DNA of 33,217 nt from an uncultured Bacilli bacterium (GTDB taxonomy: Bacteria; Bacillota_I; Bacilli_A; RF39; UBA660): positions 1 through 33,217 of the forward strand of contig CAKPDJ010000011.1 in assembly GCA_934148875.1 (NCBI GenBank), read 5' to 3'. The notes under the pieces were generated by a model. That model worked only from the letters and a program-made list of their open reading frames with translations. It was not told where the DNA came from and ran no database searches. Numbering within the stretch: position 1 is the first letter of the stretch; every line of letters begins with the position of its first letter. Of this stretch, positions 1-8,884 are shown in pieces. Made by a program: the position numbers and the translations under genes.

Positions 1-113
1 ATTCCAGAGGGAACAGTTAAGATATCAATTATCGATAATCTTAGTTATTTGAGAGAAATATATCCTAATAATACACCAGTAATAACAGAAACAAAATATT
101 ATCCATTATTAAC
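1..113 (+). repeat. Direct repeat copy 1 in surface-protein gene
   Basis: Bases 1-113 match 574-686 with only two differences that I can see, a period of 573 bases or 191 residues. It encodes the end of one module (PEGTVKIS) and the start of the next (NNTPVITETKYYP). The copy runs into the left window edge, so the repeat array probably continues outside. Confidence 0.85.
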
Positions 114-3100
114 TGAATATGGTGTTGATAAACCATATAATACAGTTAAAATAGATTATGATACAACAAGTGTTCAAAGATTATATAGTTTAGACAATGG
201 AACTACATGGTTAAATTATGAGGATAAAGAAGTAAGGTTGGAAATCGGACAAACTCTTAAAGCAAAAGGAATTAATAAGTATGGTAAGGAAACTTATAGG
301 TTAGCTAATTATAGTAGCAAATTACCTGATGATTCGTTGGAAATGAATGCTTATGATAATAATGAAAGCACCTCAATTAATTGGTACGGTACAAAGATTA
401 TTAATGTATCAAAAGAGATGCAGGGAAAGAGTTTAAGTTTAAGTACAAATTATTCTTCTAGTGGATGTATAGAGTTTACTTTACAATTTCTTGATGAAAA
501 TGGTAATACATTAGATAATTGGAAGAAAAAAGCTTCTACATTAGATAAAGGACCTCTTGTATTTGATGTAAATATTCCAGAGGGAACAGTTAAGATATCA
601 ATTATCGATAATCTTAGTTATTTGAGAGAAATATATCCTAATAATACACCGGTAATAACAGAAACAAAATATTATCCTTTATTAACAAAAGTTGGTGTGG
701 ATAAAGTATATAGTGATATTAAGATTAGTTATTTATCTTATTATGCAAAGAAACTATATAGTTTAGATAATGGAACTACATGGTTAGATTATAGTGATAT
801 ATTAAAGGTAGAAGTTGGAACTAAGATTTTAGCTAAAGCTATTGACAAAGATGGTAAAGAAACAGATGTTTCTGAATATACTGTTGCTGGTTTTGGCGAC
901 GCTATACCTACAGAAGTTTTTGATGGTATTAAAGAAAATGTTACTAACATTCCTGCTAGTACTATTAAGTATTTTAATGTAGCTGACGTTGATAATAGAA
1001 CTTTAAGAATTTATACAACTGGAACAGTTGCCACAAATTCATATATTAAATTGTTTGATGTAGATGGCAATGAATTAACTAGTGTTGCACTAACTAATGG
1101 ACTTACAACGGTATCTATTCCTGCTGGTAGTGTTAAAGCAGGTGTTTATTCTGGTAGCAAAGTATTAGCTATTAAGAGTATTACATTAAGAAATTTAGAT
1201 TCAATATTTGATAGTAGTTTAATTCCAAATATTAAACTAGATAATAATGATTGGTCAGTTGAAAAAGTTATTAATATTACTTATCCAGCTGGTTATAGAA
1301 ATGAATATAGTTTAGATTTAGGTAATACTTGGGTGGAATATACTACTCCATTTAGAATGGATCAACCAGGAACAGTATTAGCTAGAGTTATATCTGATGA
1401 TAAAGTTATATCAAGTAGTAGTTTTGTCGTTAATAAGATTGATACTGTTAATCCAGAGATTGAGCTAAATATTGCTAATAATATTCAATTAGGATATGAT
1501 TTAGCAATACCTACATACTATAAAGTTGGTTTATCAGGTGGAACGCAAGAATGTAAAGTTGGTAAGACAGTAATTACTAATATTAATGAGTTAGATGTAG
1601 GAGAACATGAAATAGTATGTACTGTTAGGAATAATGTTGGTAAAAAGAAAACTATAAAGAAAACAGTTAATATTATTGATGTTTCTGAATATCAAGGTAA
1701 TAGTATTTTAGAAGTATTAAATAGAGATGATATCATAACTGGTAAATATATTATTAAGGCTAATGATGAAGAATATCCAGTACATGTATATGTATATGAT
1801 GGAAACCAACATTTTACAGAGAATCAAACATTTGGAGATACAAATGATGTAGCTACTGAAAATGACTATGCTCAGAATATGGTAATCGTAAAAGTTAATG
1901 GAGATTTAACTATAGATGAAGGAGTAACCGTAGGACCATATTATGATAGTAAGTATGGAGGACCAAAAGGATTTACGCTATATGTAACAGGAAAGTTAAC
2001 TAATAATGGAACTATAGATAATTCACATGGAGCAAAAGCCGAAGGACAGAATGTATACTTGTGGAAGAATGCAGATGGAACTTATGAATATGTACCAGCA
2101 GAAGGTGGAGCCGCTAATACAGCAGGAATTGATAGACAAACTGGTGGTGGCGGTTCTGGTAACAATGGTGGCAATGGTAGTATCGGCGCATCAGGAACTT
2201 CATATTCAGGAGGTTCTGGTGGCGGTAGTGGTGAATATAGTCCTGGGAATGGACAACCAAATGGTGGAGCTGGAGGTACAGCAGATTATAGAGGAGCTTC
2301 AGGTGCAGGAAATCCAAGTGGAGGAACTGGAGGACTTCTAGTTATATATACTAATAATTATGAAAATAATGGAGTAATTTCAGCTAACGGTGCTAGTGGC
2401 GTAGCTACACCTCGAAGGAGTGGGGGCTCTGGTGGGGGTTCAGTTAATATTTTCACAAATCAATCAACTGGTATAGATCAATTAGGAATAATAACTAATA
2501 CTAGATATGAAGAAATACTTGGTAATAATTCTTATGTTGGTGGTGTGGCTAACGCAGGCAAGGGAACAATCAATATAGGAGAAATACGAAAAGGTCAATA
2601 TTATGATTTGAAAGAAATAATAGAACAGGATAAAGAATTATATAAAAACTCAGTAACTATTACTGGCGATAGTATCTTAAGTATTCTAAATGAAAACGAT
2701 TTAAAAACAGGTTATTATTATTTATCAGTAAATGGAGAAAATTATCCAGTACATTTATATACATATGATGGAAATCAACATTTTACAGAGAACCAAACAT
2801 TTGGAGATGCAAATGATGTAGCTACTGAAAATGATTATGCACAGAATATGGTAATCGTAAAAGTTAATGGAGATGTAACTATAGATGAAGGAGTAACCGT
2901 AGGACCATATTATGATAGTAAGTATGGAGGACCAAAAGGATTTACGCTATATGTAACAGGAAAGTTAACTAATAATGGAACTATAGATAATTCACATGGA
3001 GCAAAAGCCGAAGGACAGAATGTATACTTGTGGAAGAATGCAGATGGAACATATGAATATGTACCAGCAGAAGGTGGAATCGCTAATACAGCAGGAATTG

Positions 3101-5370
3101 ATAGACAAACTGGTGGCGGAGGTACAGGTAATGGAGGTAGCAGCGGTAGAATTGGGGCATCAGGAACTTCATATTCAGGAGGTTCTGGTGGGGGTAGTGG
3201 ACAATATCCCGCCGGAAATGGACAACCAAATGGTGGAGCTGGAGGTACAGCATCAACCAGTGGAGCATCAGGAGTAGGAAATCCAAGTGGAGGAACTGGA
3301 GGGCTTCTAGTTATATATACTAATAATTATGAAAATAATGGAGTAATTTCAGCCAATGGTACCAGTAGTATAGCTACACCATGGAGAAGTGGAGGCTCTG
3401 GTGGGGGTAGCATCAATGTCTTCTATAATAATGGAAGTAGTGATGGCAATTCATCAGTTAAAGGTGGTACTGCTAACGGTGGTACTGGTACTGTTACTTA
3501 CACTCAAATTCATTTGATATCAATCGCTAGTGATTATACTTATCCAATGTTAACAACATCAGGAATTATTGATGGTTACCACACTGTAACACTTTATAAA
3601 TTACCTGCTGTTTCTAGAATGATGTATTCTGTTGATGATGGTAATACTTGGCTAGATTATACTAATCCTTTCGTTGCTAAAAATGGTGTTACTGTTTTAG
3701 CTAAAGGAATTAAAACTGATAATCAAGAAACAGCTGTAATTAGTTATAATACTGTAGCTAGTAATGATTCATTATCAACTGTTGCTTATGATAACAGCAA
3801 AGAAAGTAAAGCATCTATTACTGCTGGAACTTCTCAAGTATTTACAACAAATAATTTAGCTGATGAAACTTTAAGAATTTATACAACTGGTACTGTAGCT
3901 AGTGATTCATATATTAAACTGTTTGATACGGATGGAAATGAATTAACTAGTGTTGCGCTGACTACTGGACTTACGACAATATCTATACCTTCTAATAGTG
4001 CTAAAGCAATCGTTTATTCTGGTAGTGCTACTTTAGAGCTTGTGGAAATTAGTTTAAGAGATAAAAAAGTAGAAAATAATATTCCTATTATTGATATTAA
4101 TACTGCTAATTGGGCTTCATCTAAAACTGTGGATATCACATATCCAACAGGATATAAAAACGAATATAGTTTAGACTTAGGTACTACATGGAATGAATAT
4201 TTATCCCCAATAACTGTGGATAAACCAATTACAATTTTAGCTAGAGTTGTGGATAACGATAAAGTTATATCAAGTAGTAGTTATACTATTACTAAAATAG
4301 ATGCAGTAGTACCTACTATTGAACTTAATATACCTGATAGTATAACTATTGGTAGTAAATATAACTTGCCAACTAGTTATACTGTAGGTATCAGTGGTGG
4401 AACTCCTAAGTGTACAGTTAACGATACTGAAATATCTAATACTGAAAGTTTAGAGCTTGGTACATATACTATTGAATGTAGTATTACTAATGGTTTAGGG
4501 GTATCTGCTACTAGTAGTAAAAATATTACTATAGTTGATGCTAATGCAGCAGGTGAAGTTATTTTATCAAATAATACTTTGATTAATGCAGAACCAACCT
4601 TAACTACAACAAGTTTAGAAGCAGGAGATGCAGATGGATTATATGTATCAACTGATACAAATAGTGGAAAACCAACATATTACTTTAGAGGAAATGTTGA
4701 TAATAATTATGTTTCATTTGCTGGCTTTACATGGAGGATTGTCAGAATTAATGAAGATGGAACGATACGTATGATAATGCAAGATGGTATTAACAATAAT
4801 ACTAAGTATATATTTAATTCAAATTATAATAATTATACTTATATGTATTATTCAAATAGTGCAGCAAAAACTACTCTTGACAATTGGTACAATGATAATA
4901 TAGGAAGTAATTCTGATTTATCTTCAAAAGTTGTAAGTGGAAATTACTTTTGTGAACAGGCAAAAGTTAAATACAGTTCTAGTTATACATCTGGAAGTGC
5001 TATTATGACTGTTTATACTAGTTATGTTCCAAATTTCAAATGTGAAACTGATGGAAATGGATATGGTTTAGTTAATACTAATGTTGGTTTAATTACTTAC
5101 GATGAAATAGCTTATGCTGGTGGATATTATGGATTTGATAATGATAAAATATATTTAAATAATAATTCTGATTATAAATCTATGAGTCCAGCTGGTGTAG
5201 ATAGTTATAGTGCAAGAATATCAGGCTCAAGATTTAATACTAAACCAACTAGTATTGCGGATTATTATGTTTTTAATGCCGATAGTACATTAAGACCAGT
5301 AATCAATCTCAAAGCAGATACACAATTTACAGGAAATGGTACACTTGATAACATGTATATGGTAAAATAA
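1..5370 (+). CDS. Giant repetitive cell-surface protein, 5' end outside window
   Basis: The frame is open from base 1 to a TAA at 5370, so about 1790 residues are visible and the true start lies to the left. A TTG at 49 is only an internal codon, because the sequence before it matches an internal repeat at 574. Visible modules: Ig/Fn3-like units with an SLDxGxTW motif near 184, 757, 1300, 3625 and 4162; two units holding a Cys pair (about 1525-1680 and 4390-4540); two long Gly/Ser/Asn-rich cassettes (1771-2450 and 2740-3419); and a C-terminal domain from about 4620 with YYFRGNV, WRIVRI and LRPVINLKAD motifs. That last domain resembles C-terminal domains common in surface proteins of uncultured Bacillota, possibly DUF6273-like. 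No LPxTG motif or C-terminal membrane segment is seen, so attachment is unclear. An adhesin or matrix role is inferred from architecture only. Confidence 0.85.
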   Translation: MPEGTVKISIIDNLSYLREIYPNNTPVITETKYYPLLTEYGVDKPYNTVKIDYDTTSVQRLYSLDNGTTWLNYEDKEVRLEIGQTLKAKGINKYGKETYRLANYSSKLPDDSLEMNAYDNNESTSINWYGTKIINVSKEMQGKSLSLSTNYSSSGCIEFTLQFLDENGNTLDNWKKKASTLDKGPLVFDVNIPEGTVKISIIDNLSYLREIYPNNTPVITETKYYPLLTKVGVDKVYSDIKISYLSYYAKKLYSLDNGTTWLDYSDILKVEVGTKILAKAIDKDGKETDVSEYTVAGFGDAIPTEVFDGIKENVTNIPASTIKYFNVADVDNRTLRIYTTGTVATNSYIKLFDVDGNELTSVALTNGLTTVSIPAGSVKAGVYSGSKVLAIKSITLRNLDSIFDSSLIPNIKLDNNDWSVEKVINITYPAGYRNEYSLDLGNTWVEYTTPFRMDQPGTVLARVISDDKVISSSSFVVNKIDTVNPEIELNIANNIQLGYDLAIPTYYKVGLSGGTQECKVGKTVITNINELDVGEHEIVCTVRNNVGKKKTIKKTVNIIDVSEYQGNSILEVLNRDDIITGKYIIKANDEEYPVHVYVYDGNQHFTENQTFGDTNDVATENDYAQNMVIVKVNGDLTIDEGVTVGPYYDSKYGGPKGFTLYVTGKLTNNGTIDNSHGAKAEGQNVYLWKNADGTYEYVPAEGGAANTAGIDRQTGGGGSGNNGGNGSIGASGTSYSGGSGGGSGEYSPGNGQPNGGAGGTADYRGASGAGNPSGGTGGLLVIYTNNYENNGVISANGASGVATPRRSGGSGGGSVNIFTNQSTGIDQLGIITNTRYEEILGNNSYVGGVANAGKGTINIGEIRKGQYYDLKEIIEQDKELYKNSVTITGDSILSILNENDLKTGYYYLSVNGENYPVHLYTYDGNQHFTENQTFGDANDVATENDYAQNMVIVKVNGDVTIDEGVTVGPYYDSKYGGPKGFTLYVTGKLTNNGTIDNSHGAKAEGQNVYLWKNADGTYEYVPAEGGIANTAGIDRQTGGGGTGNGGSSGRIGASGTSYSGGSGGGSGQYPAGNGQPNGGAGGTASTSGASGVGNPSGGTGGLLVIYTNNYENNGVISANGTSSIATPWRSGGSGGGSINVFYNNGSSDGNSSVKGGTANGGTGTVTYTQIHLISIASDYTYPMLTTSGIIDGYHTVTLYKLPAVSRMMYSVDDGNTWLDYTNPFVAKNGVTVLAKGIKTDNQETAVISYNTVASNDSLSTVAYDNSKESKASITAGTSQVFTTNNLADETLRIYTTGTVASDSYIKLFDTDGNELTSVALTTGLTTISIPSNSAKAIVYSGSATLELVEISLRDKKVENNIPIIDINTANWASSKTVDITYPTGYKNEYSLDLGTTWNEYLSPITVDKPITILARVVDNDKVISSSSYTITKIDAVVPTIELNIPDSITIGSKYNLPTSYTVGISGGTPKCTVNDTEISNTESLELGTYTIECSITNGLGVSATSSKNITIVDANAAGEVILSNNTLINAEPTLTTTSLEAGDADGLYVSTDTNSGKPTYYFRGNVDNNYVSFAGFTWRIVRINEDGTIRMIMQDGINNNTKYIFNSNYNNYTYMYYSNSAAKTTLDNWYNDNIGSNSDLSSKVVSGNYFCEQAKVKYSSSYTSGSAIMTVYTSYVPNFKCETDGNGYGLVNTNVGLITYDEIAYAGGYYGFDNDKIYLNNNSDYKSMSPAGVDSYSARISGSRFNTKPTSIADYYVFNADSTLRPVINLKADTQFTGNGTLDNMYMVK
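574..686 (+). repeat. Direct repeat copy 2 in surface-protein gene
   Basis: Second copy of the repeat at 1-113. Sequence after it diverges (the next module differs at many positions), so identity is concentrated at the module junction. Confidence 0.85.
1771..2450 (+). repeat. Gly-rich cassette, copy A
   Basis: This 680-base cassette matches 2740-3419 at a constant offset of 969 bases (323 residues) with no net indel. The core 1896-2145 is nearly identical to its partner, including third codon positions. The outer parts, which encode Gly/Ser/Asn-rich loops, vary more. Confidence 0.85.
2740..3419 (+). repeat. Gly-rich cassette, copy B
   Basis: Partner of the cassette at 1771-2450. The near-identical core is 2865-3114. 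It suggests a recent duplication or gene conversion inside the surface-protein gene. Confidence 0.85.
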
Positions 5371-5385
5371 AGGTGGGTGAAAATA

Positions 5386-5793
5386 ATGAAGAAGACTATA
5401 ATAGAATCTTTAAAAGAAAATAAGAAATCATTAATTATATTATCATGCTTGATTGTTTTATCAGTAGTTATGCTTATATTTGGTAAAACAGTAGCAGATC
5501 CTAATACTGGATATTTAAGAAATCAAGTAGTTGATGGGTTGAGTTTTGAAAATGCAAATATCTCTTATGCAGATGGCATTACCACTTTTATGGTGGAAGT
5601 ATATAATGAGAGTGGAGATATATATAGCCTTAAAACAATAGATGTTAGCTTTAAAGATAAAAATGATAAAGAAACAATTTTACCTGGTTACATAGGTGAT
5701 ACACTTGAAGTAGAAGAAGGTAAATATTTAAAGGCTAGTATAGACCAAGATTTAAGTGATACTATTTCAATCAGTTATAAAATTAATAAATAA
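5386..5793 (+). CDS. Small membrane-anchored extracellular protein
   Basis: 135 residues from ATG 5386. A GTG at 5377 would add three residues, but AGGTGG at 5371-5376 sits at a good distance from 5386. Residues 1-14 are Lys-rich, about 15-34 form one membrane segment, and the remaining ~100 residues are outside and look beta-rich (VDGLSFENANI, TTFMVEVYNESGDIY), like the small Ig-like FxLYD/DUF4352 class. It starts 15 bases after the surface-protein stop and the pair ends in one terminator, so the two are probably co-transcribed. It may help export or anchor the big protein; this is inferred from position only. I do not recognise a named family. Confidence 0.75.
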   Translation: MKKTIIESLKENKKSLIILSCLIVLSVVMLIFGKTVADPNTGYLRNQVVDGLSFENANISYADGITTFMVEVYNESGDIYSLKTIDVSFKDKNDKETILPGYIGDTLEVEEGKYLKASIDQDLSDTISISYKINK

Positions 5794-5795
5794 CT

Positions 5796-5836
5796 AAAAG
5801 AGTAAGAAAATTAAACAAATTTCTTACTCTTTTTCT
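5796..5836 (+). terminator. Rho-independent terminator of surface-protein operon
   Basis: A perfect 14-bp stem (5796-5809 with 5820-5833) with a 10-base loop, ending in a T run. It separates the surface operon from the Cse60-like gene. Confidence 0.9.
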
Positions 5837-5859
5837 TTTATCATATAATTGGTGATTTT

Positions 5860-6033
5860 ATGAAAGTAAAAGTGTTCGATTTTGAAGATGAAAAAGATTT
5901 AGAAAATGCTGTTAATGATTTTTTAGATAATGATATGGATTTATTTGATATTAAATATAGTGTTTCTTCCTTTTCGTTTGGTGAGGAACAGATATACTGT
6001 TTTTCAGCTATGATTATTTATTCAAAAAAATAG
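5860..6033 (+). CDS. Cse60-like sporulation protein
   Basis: 57 residues, starting MKVKVFDFEDEKDLENAVND and ending in an FSAMIIYSKK tail. GGTGAT at 5851-5856 lies 3 bases before the ATG. The length, the start (MKVKVFD...DLE.AVN.FL), and the late EEQIYCFSAMI.Y stretch recall Cse60, a small protein that Bacillus subtilis makes under sigma-E in the mother cell. Its molecular role is not known. It lies alone between a terminator and dinB. The family call comes from memory of the pattern; the ORF itself is well supported. Confidence 0.7.
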   Translation: MKVKVFDFEDEKDLENAVNDFLDNDMDLFDIKYSVSSFSFGEEQIYCFSAMIIYSKK

Positions 6034-6039
6034 GATGTT

Positions 6040-6076
6040 CGATTGTTTATAATATACGATTGATTTATAATAATAT
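6040..6076 (+). repeat. Imperfect tandem repeat upstream of dinB
   Basis: Two copies of a CGATTGxTTATAATA unit, at about 6040-6056 and 6058-6076, lie just before the dinB ribosome-binding site. Each carries a TATAAT-like box, so the repeat may hold two overlapping promoter -10 elements or a protein-binding site. Confidence 0.5.
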
Positions 6077-6087
6077 TGGTGATGTTT

Positions 6088-7281
6088 ATGAAAGAAAGAC
6101 TTATTTTTCATATTGATGTTAATAATGCTTTTTTGTCATGGACAGCTGTTGATTTATTAAAAAAAGGTTATCCTATAGATATTCGTACAATTCCTTCAAT
6201 AATTGGTGGAGATGAGGATGCTAGGCGTGGTATAGTTACTGCTAAAAGTCCGGTTGCTAAAAAAATGGGAGTAGTATCAGCTGAACCTATATATATGGCG
6301 CGTAGAAAATGTCCTAATTTGAAAGTCTTTGCTGGTGATTATGAACTATATCACTATGAATCTGATAGATTATATAAATACTTTTGCTTATTTACTGATA
6401 AAGTTGAACGCTTTTCTATTGATGAGTGTTTTTTAGATATGACAGGAACGGAATTATTATACCCTGATCCTATACAGCTTGCTTATAAGATGAAAGATGA
6501 AATTTATAATAATTATGGATATACTGTTAATATTGGGATAGCTAATAATAAGCTATGCGCTAAAATGGCTAGTGATTTTGAAAAACCTAATAAAGTCCAT
6601 ACTCTATTTAGCTATGAGATTGAGAAAAAAATGTGGCCTTTACCTGTAGAAGATTTATTTATGGTAGGTAAGTCCTCTAGTAAAGTACTAAGAGAAATGG
6701 GTATAACTACAATTGGAAGTTTAGCTCATACTGATTTAGAACTTTTGAAAAGAAGATTTAAAAGTCAGGGTGAGATGATGAAAAATTATGCCAATGGTAT
6801 TGATTTTAGTCCAGTTAATCCTGATAATCATCAAGGGAAAAGTAAAAGTATGAGTGTTACTGAAACAATGCCAAAAGATATTGAATCAACAGTAGAATTG
6901 AAAAAAATTTTAATGAAGCAGGCTGAACGTATATCGAGGCAAGCACGTAAAGAAAAATTATATGCCCAAACAGTAGCCCTTATTTTTAAAACTAGTGATT
7001 TTGTATCGTATTCTCATCAAGTTAAGTTAGTTAATCCAACTAATATTACTTCTGATATTTATAATTCAGCAGTTTCAATATTAAAAAATGGTTGGCGTGG
7101 TGAACCTTTGAGATTAATAGGAATAAGACTTGCGGATTTTACTAATGATAATCGTAAGCAAATTTCTATCTTTGATCAAGAAAAGGATTTACATAATGAT
7201 AAAATACAGGAAATATTAGATGATATTAGTAATAAATACGGTGATGGTATAATTATACCGGCTTCTTTAAAAGATAAATAG
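6088..7281 (+). CDS. dinB: Y-family DNA polymerase (DinB / Pol IV-like)
   Basis: 397 residues from ATG 6088, chosen because GGTGAT (6078-6083) lies 4 bases before it; TTG 6076 and ATG 6082 overlap that site. Family motifs are clear: FHIDVNNAF with the first catalytic Asp at residue 10, and SIDECFLDMTG with Asp112-Glu113. Phe after NNA is the likely steric gate against ribonucleotides. A helix-hairpin-helix region (VEDLFMVGKSS...MGITTIGSLA) and a C-terminal little-finger domain follow. It copies past damaged template bases at the cost of fidelity. It is somewhat longer than E. coli DinB and closer to Bacillus UvrX/YqjW-type UmuC relatives, so the exact subgroup is uncertain. The next gene starts 13 bases downstream. 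Confidence 0.88.
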   Translation: MKERLIFHIDVNNAFLSWTAVDLLKKGYPIDIRTIPSIIGGDEDARRGIVTAKSPVAKKMGVVSAEPIYMARRKCPNLKVFAGDYELYHYESDRLYKYFCLFTDKVERFSIDECFLDMTGTELLYPDPIQLAYKMKDEIYNNYGYTVNIGIANNKLCAKMASDFEKPNKVHTLFSYEIEKKMWPLPVEDLFMVGKSSSKVLREMGITTIGSLAHTDLELLKRRFKSQGEMMKNYANGIDFSPVNPDNHQGKSKSMSVTETMPKDIESTVELKKILMKQAERISRQARKEKLYAQTVALIFKTSDFVSYSHQVKLVNPTNITSDIYNSAVSILKNGWRGEPLRLIGIRLADFTNDNRKQISIFDQEKDLHNDKIQEILDDISNKYGDGIIIPASLKDK

Positions 7282-7294
7282 GTGGTGGATTATT

Positions 7295-8218
7295 GTGAAT
7301 TATAGTGATGATTATATTAATAAAATATTAGATGATGAAGTTGTTTTTAGTAATGAAGTAGCATTGAAATATCATTATCCGGATAATATTACTCATTTAC
7401 TTTATATAATTGTACCTGCTTTTATTTTAAAATATGGTTTAAATTATCGTTCTTTAATTCATAAATGTTTTAGTTCGATACCAATTAAAATATATGATAG
7501 GCAGGATAAAATTTATCAGGCATATTATTATAGTAGACCAATTAAGGATGCTGATAAATTTGTAACACAGAAGGGTATTGTTTTAAATAATTATAAAGAT
7601 ATTGAGTTGATGCAACTTATTGATAACTTAGTTCATGAATTTAACCATGCTATTAATTCAATGCAAAATGAAATAATGATTGCTTCTGATATAAAAATTC
7701 GTACTGGTATAGTATATAACTATTTTGATATAAATAGTTTGCGTTTTATAAAACAGGATCCAGAGATAATAATAGAAGAAGTTATTAATACTAGACAAAC
7801 AGAGATGATTATTGATATTATTCATTCATTCTCTAATTATCAAATTAATAATAGTACCATTGCTAGCACTCTTTATTCTATTAATTATTCTATTGGAACT
7901 AATTATGAATCAAATAGTTATTTGCTGGAATCTTATGTATGTAAACAATTACTTAAAAATAAGACATTTATTTCAACTCTAGAAAATTTACGCTTTACAG
8001 GTCAAGTTGATGATATTAAAACTTTTTTTGATTCAGTTACCGGGTTTGATAATTCTTTTATTGAACTTGCTATGTGTTTGAATAAGTCAATTAAACTTCA
8101 AAATGAATTAGTTAATCGTAAATGGTTTAGGAAAAGAAAAATCCGTCAAATTCAAGAAATTAATAAAAAAGCTATGGATATAGTTAATTTGTTTAATAAT
8201 AATACTATTTATAAATAA
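7295..8218 (+). CDS. Unknown protein with HExxH motif
   Basis: 307 residues from GTG 7295, with AGGTGGTGG just upstream. I do not recognise the family. The notable feature is LVHEFNHAIN: His114, Glu115 and His118 form an HExxH motif, the zinc-binding and catalytic core of many metallopeptidases. Acidic residues about 50 positions later (PEIIIEEVINTRQTE) could supply a third ligand, as in gluzincin-type enzymes. No signal peptide or clear membrane span is seen, although residues 33-47 are hydrophobic, so it is probably cytoplasmic. It follows dinB by 13 bases and is likely co-transcribed. The motif is short and can arise by chance, so metallopeptidase is a hypothesis. Confidence 0.75.
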   Translation: MNYSDDYINKILDDEVVFSNEVALKYHYPDNITHLLYIIVPAFILKYGLNYRSLIHKCFSSIPIKIYDRQDKIYQAYYYSRPIKDADKFVTQKGIVLNNYKDIELMQLIDNLVHEFNHAINSMQNEIMIASDIKIRTGIVYNYFDINSLRFIKQDPEIIIEEVINTRQTEMIIDIIHSFSNYQINNSTIASTLYSINYSIGTNYESNSYLLESYVCKQLLKNKTFISTLENLRFTGQVDDIKTFFDSVTGFDNSFIELAMCLNKSIKLQNELVNRKWFRKRKIRQIQEINKKAMDIVNLFNNNTIYK

Positions 8219-8255
8219 AAAAGCATCTATCTTTTTTCTAAGACAGGTGCTTTTT
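8218..8255. terminator. Bidirectional terminator between convergent genes
   Basis: An 11-bp stem with one G-T pair (8218-8228 with 8245-8255) has A-rich and T-rich flanks on both sides. It serves the HExxH gene on the plus strand and the minus-strand gene whose stop codon (8227-8229) lies in the stem. Confidence 0.8.
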
Positions 8256-8766
8256 CGTATATATTTTTAATTGCTTTTAATAACTTACCTGGTAGTTCTT
8301 CACGTGGTATATTGCTTGGTGTAACTATTTTATTAATGATATCGTTATTAAGTATAATTCTAATTTGGTTTGTATCTTCTTCTATCCATTCGATTTGTGC
8401 ACGTTTATTCATTTTTTCTAAAACAAAAATAATACTATATATATATTGTACAAAATAATCATCTTTTTGTTTAGCTGTTGGAATCATACTACTAATGATA
8501 GAATTGATTCCATCAAGTGATGCTACTAATTTAATTTTATCAAGACTATCTGTTTTTAATATTTTATCCCATGATAATACTTTAAGTATTGAATAATTAA
8601 ATAATGTGCCTTCTAATAATTCAACGTTTTTTAAATTATCGTTATAATGAAAATTTTCTTCTACTAAGGCACAACAACAAAATCTACATACATCAATTGA
8701 TTCACTTTCATAATGTATTGGTGGAATATATTCAGTGGTAATTTCTTTTTCTTTTCTTTTTTTCAT
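8227..8766 (-). CDS. Unknown protein with N-terminal Cys cluster
   Basis: 179 residues. AAAGGAG lies 5 bases before the ATG, and a strong promoter (8791-8819) precedes it, so the gene is real and is transcribed on its own. The N-terminus is basic (MKKRKEKE), followed by DVCRFCCCALVEE at about residues 25-37, a CxxCCC cluster that could bind metal. The rest looks alpha/beta with no membrane span. I do not recognise a family and no partner is suggested by the neighbours. Confidence 0.75.
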   Translation of the reverse strand: MKKRKEKEITTEYIPPIHYESESIDVCRFCCCALVEENFHYNDNLKNVELLEGTLFNYSILKVLSWDKILKTDSLDKIKLVASLDGINSIISSMIPTAKQKDDYFVQYIYSIIFVLEKMNKRAQIEWIEEDTNQIRIILNNDIINKIVTPSNIPREELPGKLLKAIKNIYEKAPVLEKR

Positions 8767-8790
8767 AGTATCTCCTTTAGATATTAGTGT

Positions 8791-8819
8791 ATTATACTAG
8801 CTTTTAATTGATTTGTAAA
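8791..8819 (-). promoter_or_regulatory. Sigma-A promoter for minus-strand gene
   Basis: On the minus strand, TTTACA (8819-8814), a 17-base spacer and a perfect TATAAT (8796-8791) lie upstream of the gene ending at 8766. Confidence 0.75.
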
Positions 8820-8884
8820 GAATATTAATACTATTCATTTACTATATTTTATGATATATTATTTATATAATTGGGAGTAGATAA

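Noticed and set aside
2027..3286. Several ORFs of 67-104 codons in other frames of the Gly-rich cassettes
   Set aside because: They appear in parallel in both cassettes, have biased low-complexity content and no ribosome-binding sites; they are shadows of the surface gene.
5842..5849. Sigma-E-like -10 box (CATATAAT) before the Cse60-like gene
   Set aside because: It would start transcription inside the ribosome-binding site, and no -35 match is in place because the upstream terminator occupies that space.
6037..6060. LexA/SOS box before dinB
   Set aside because: Only one GTTCG half-site is present; the other half of the palindrome is missing.
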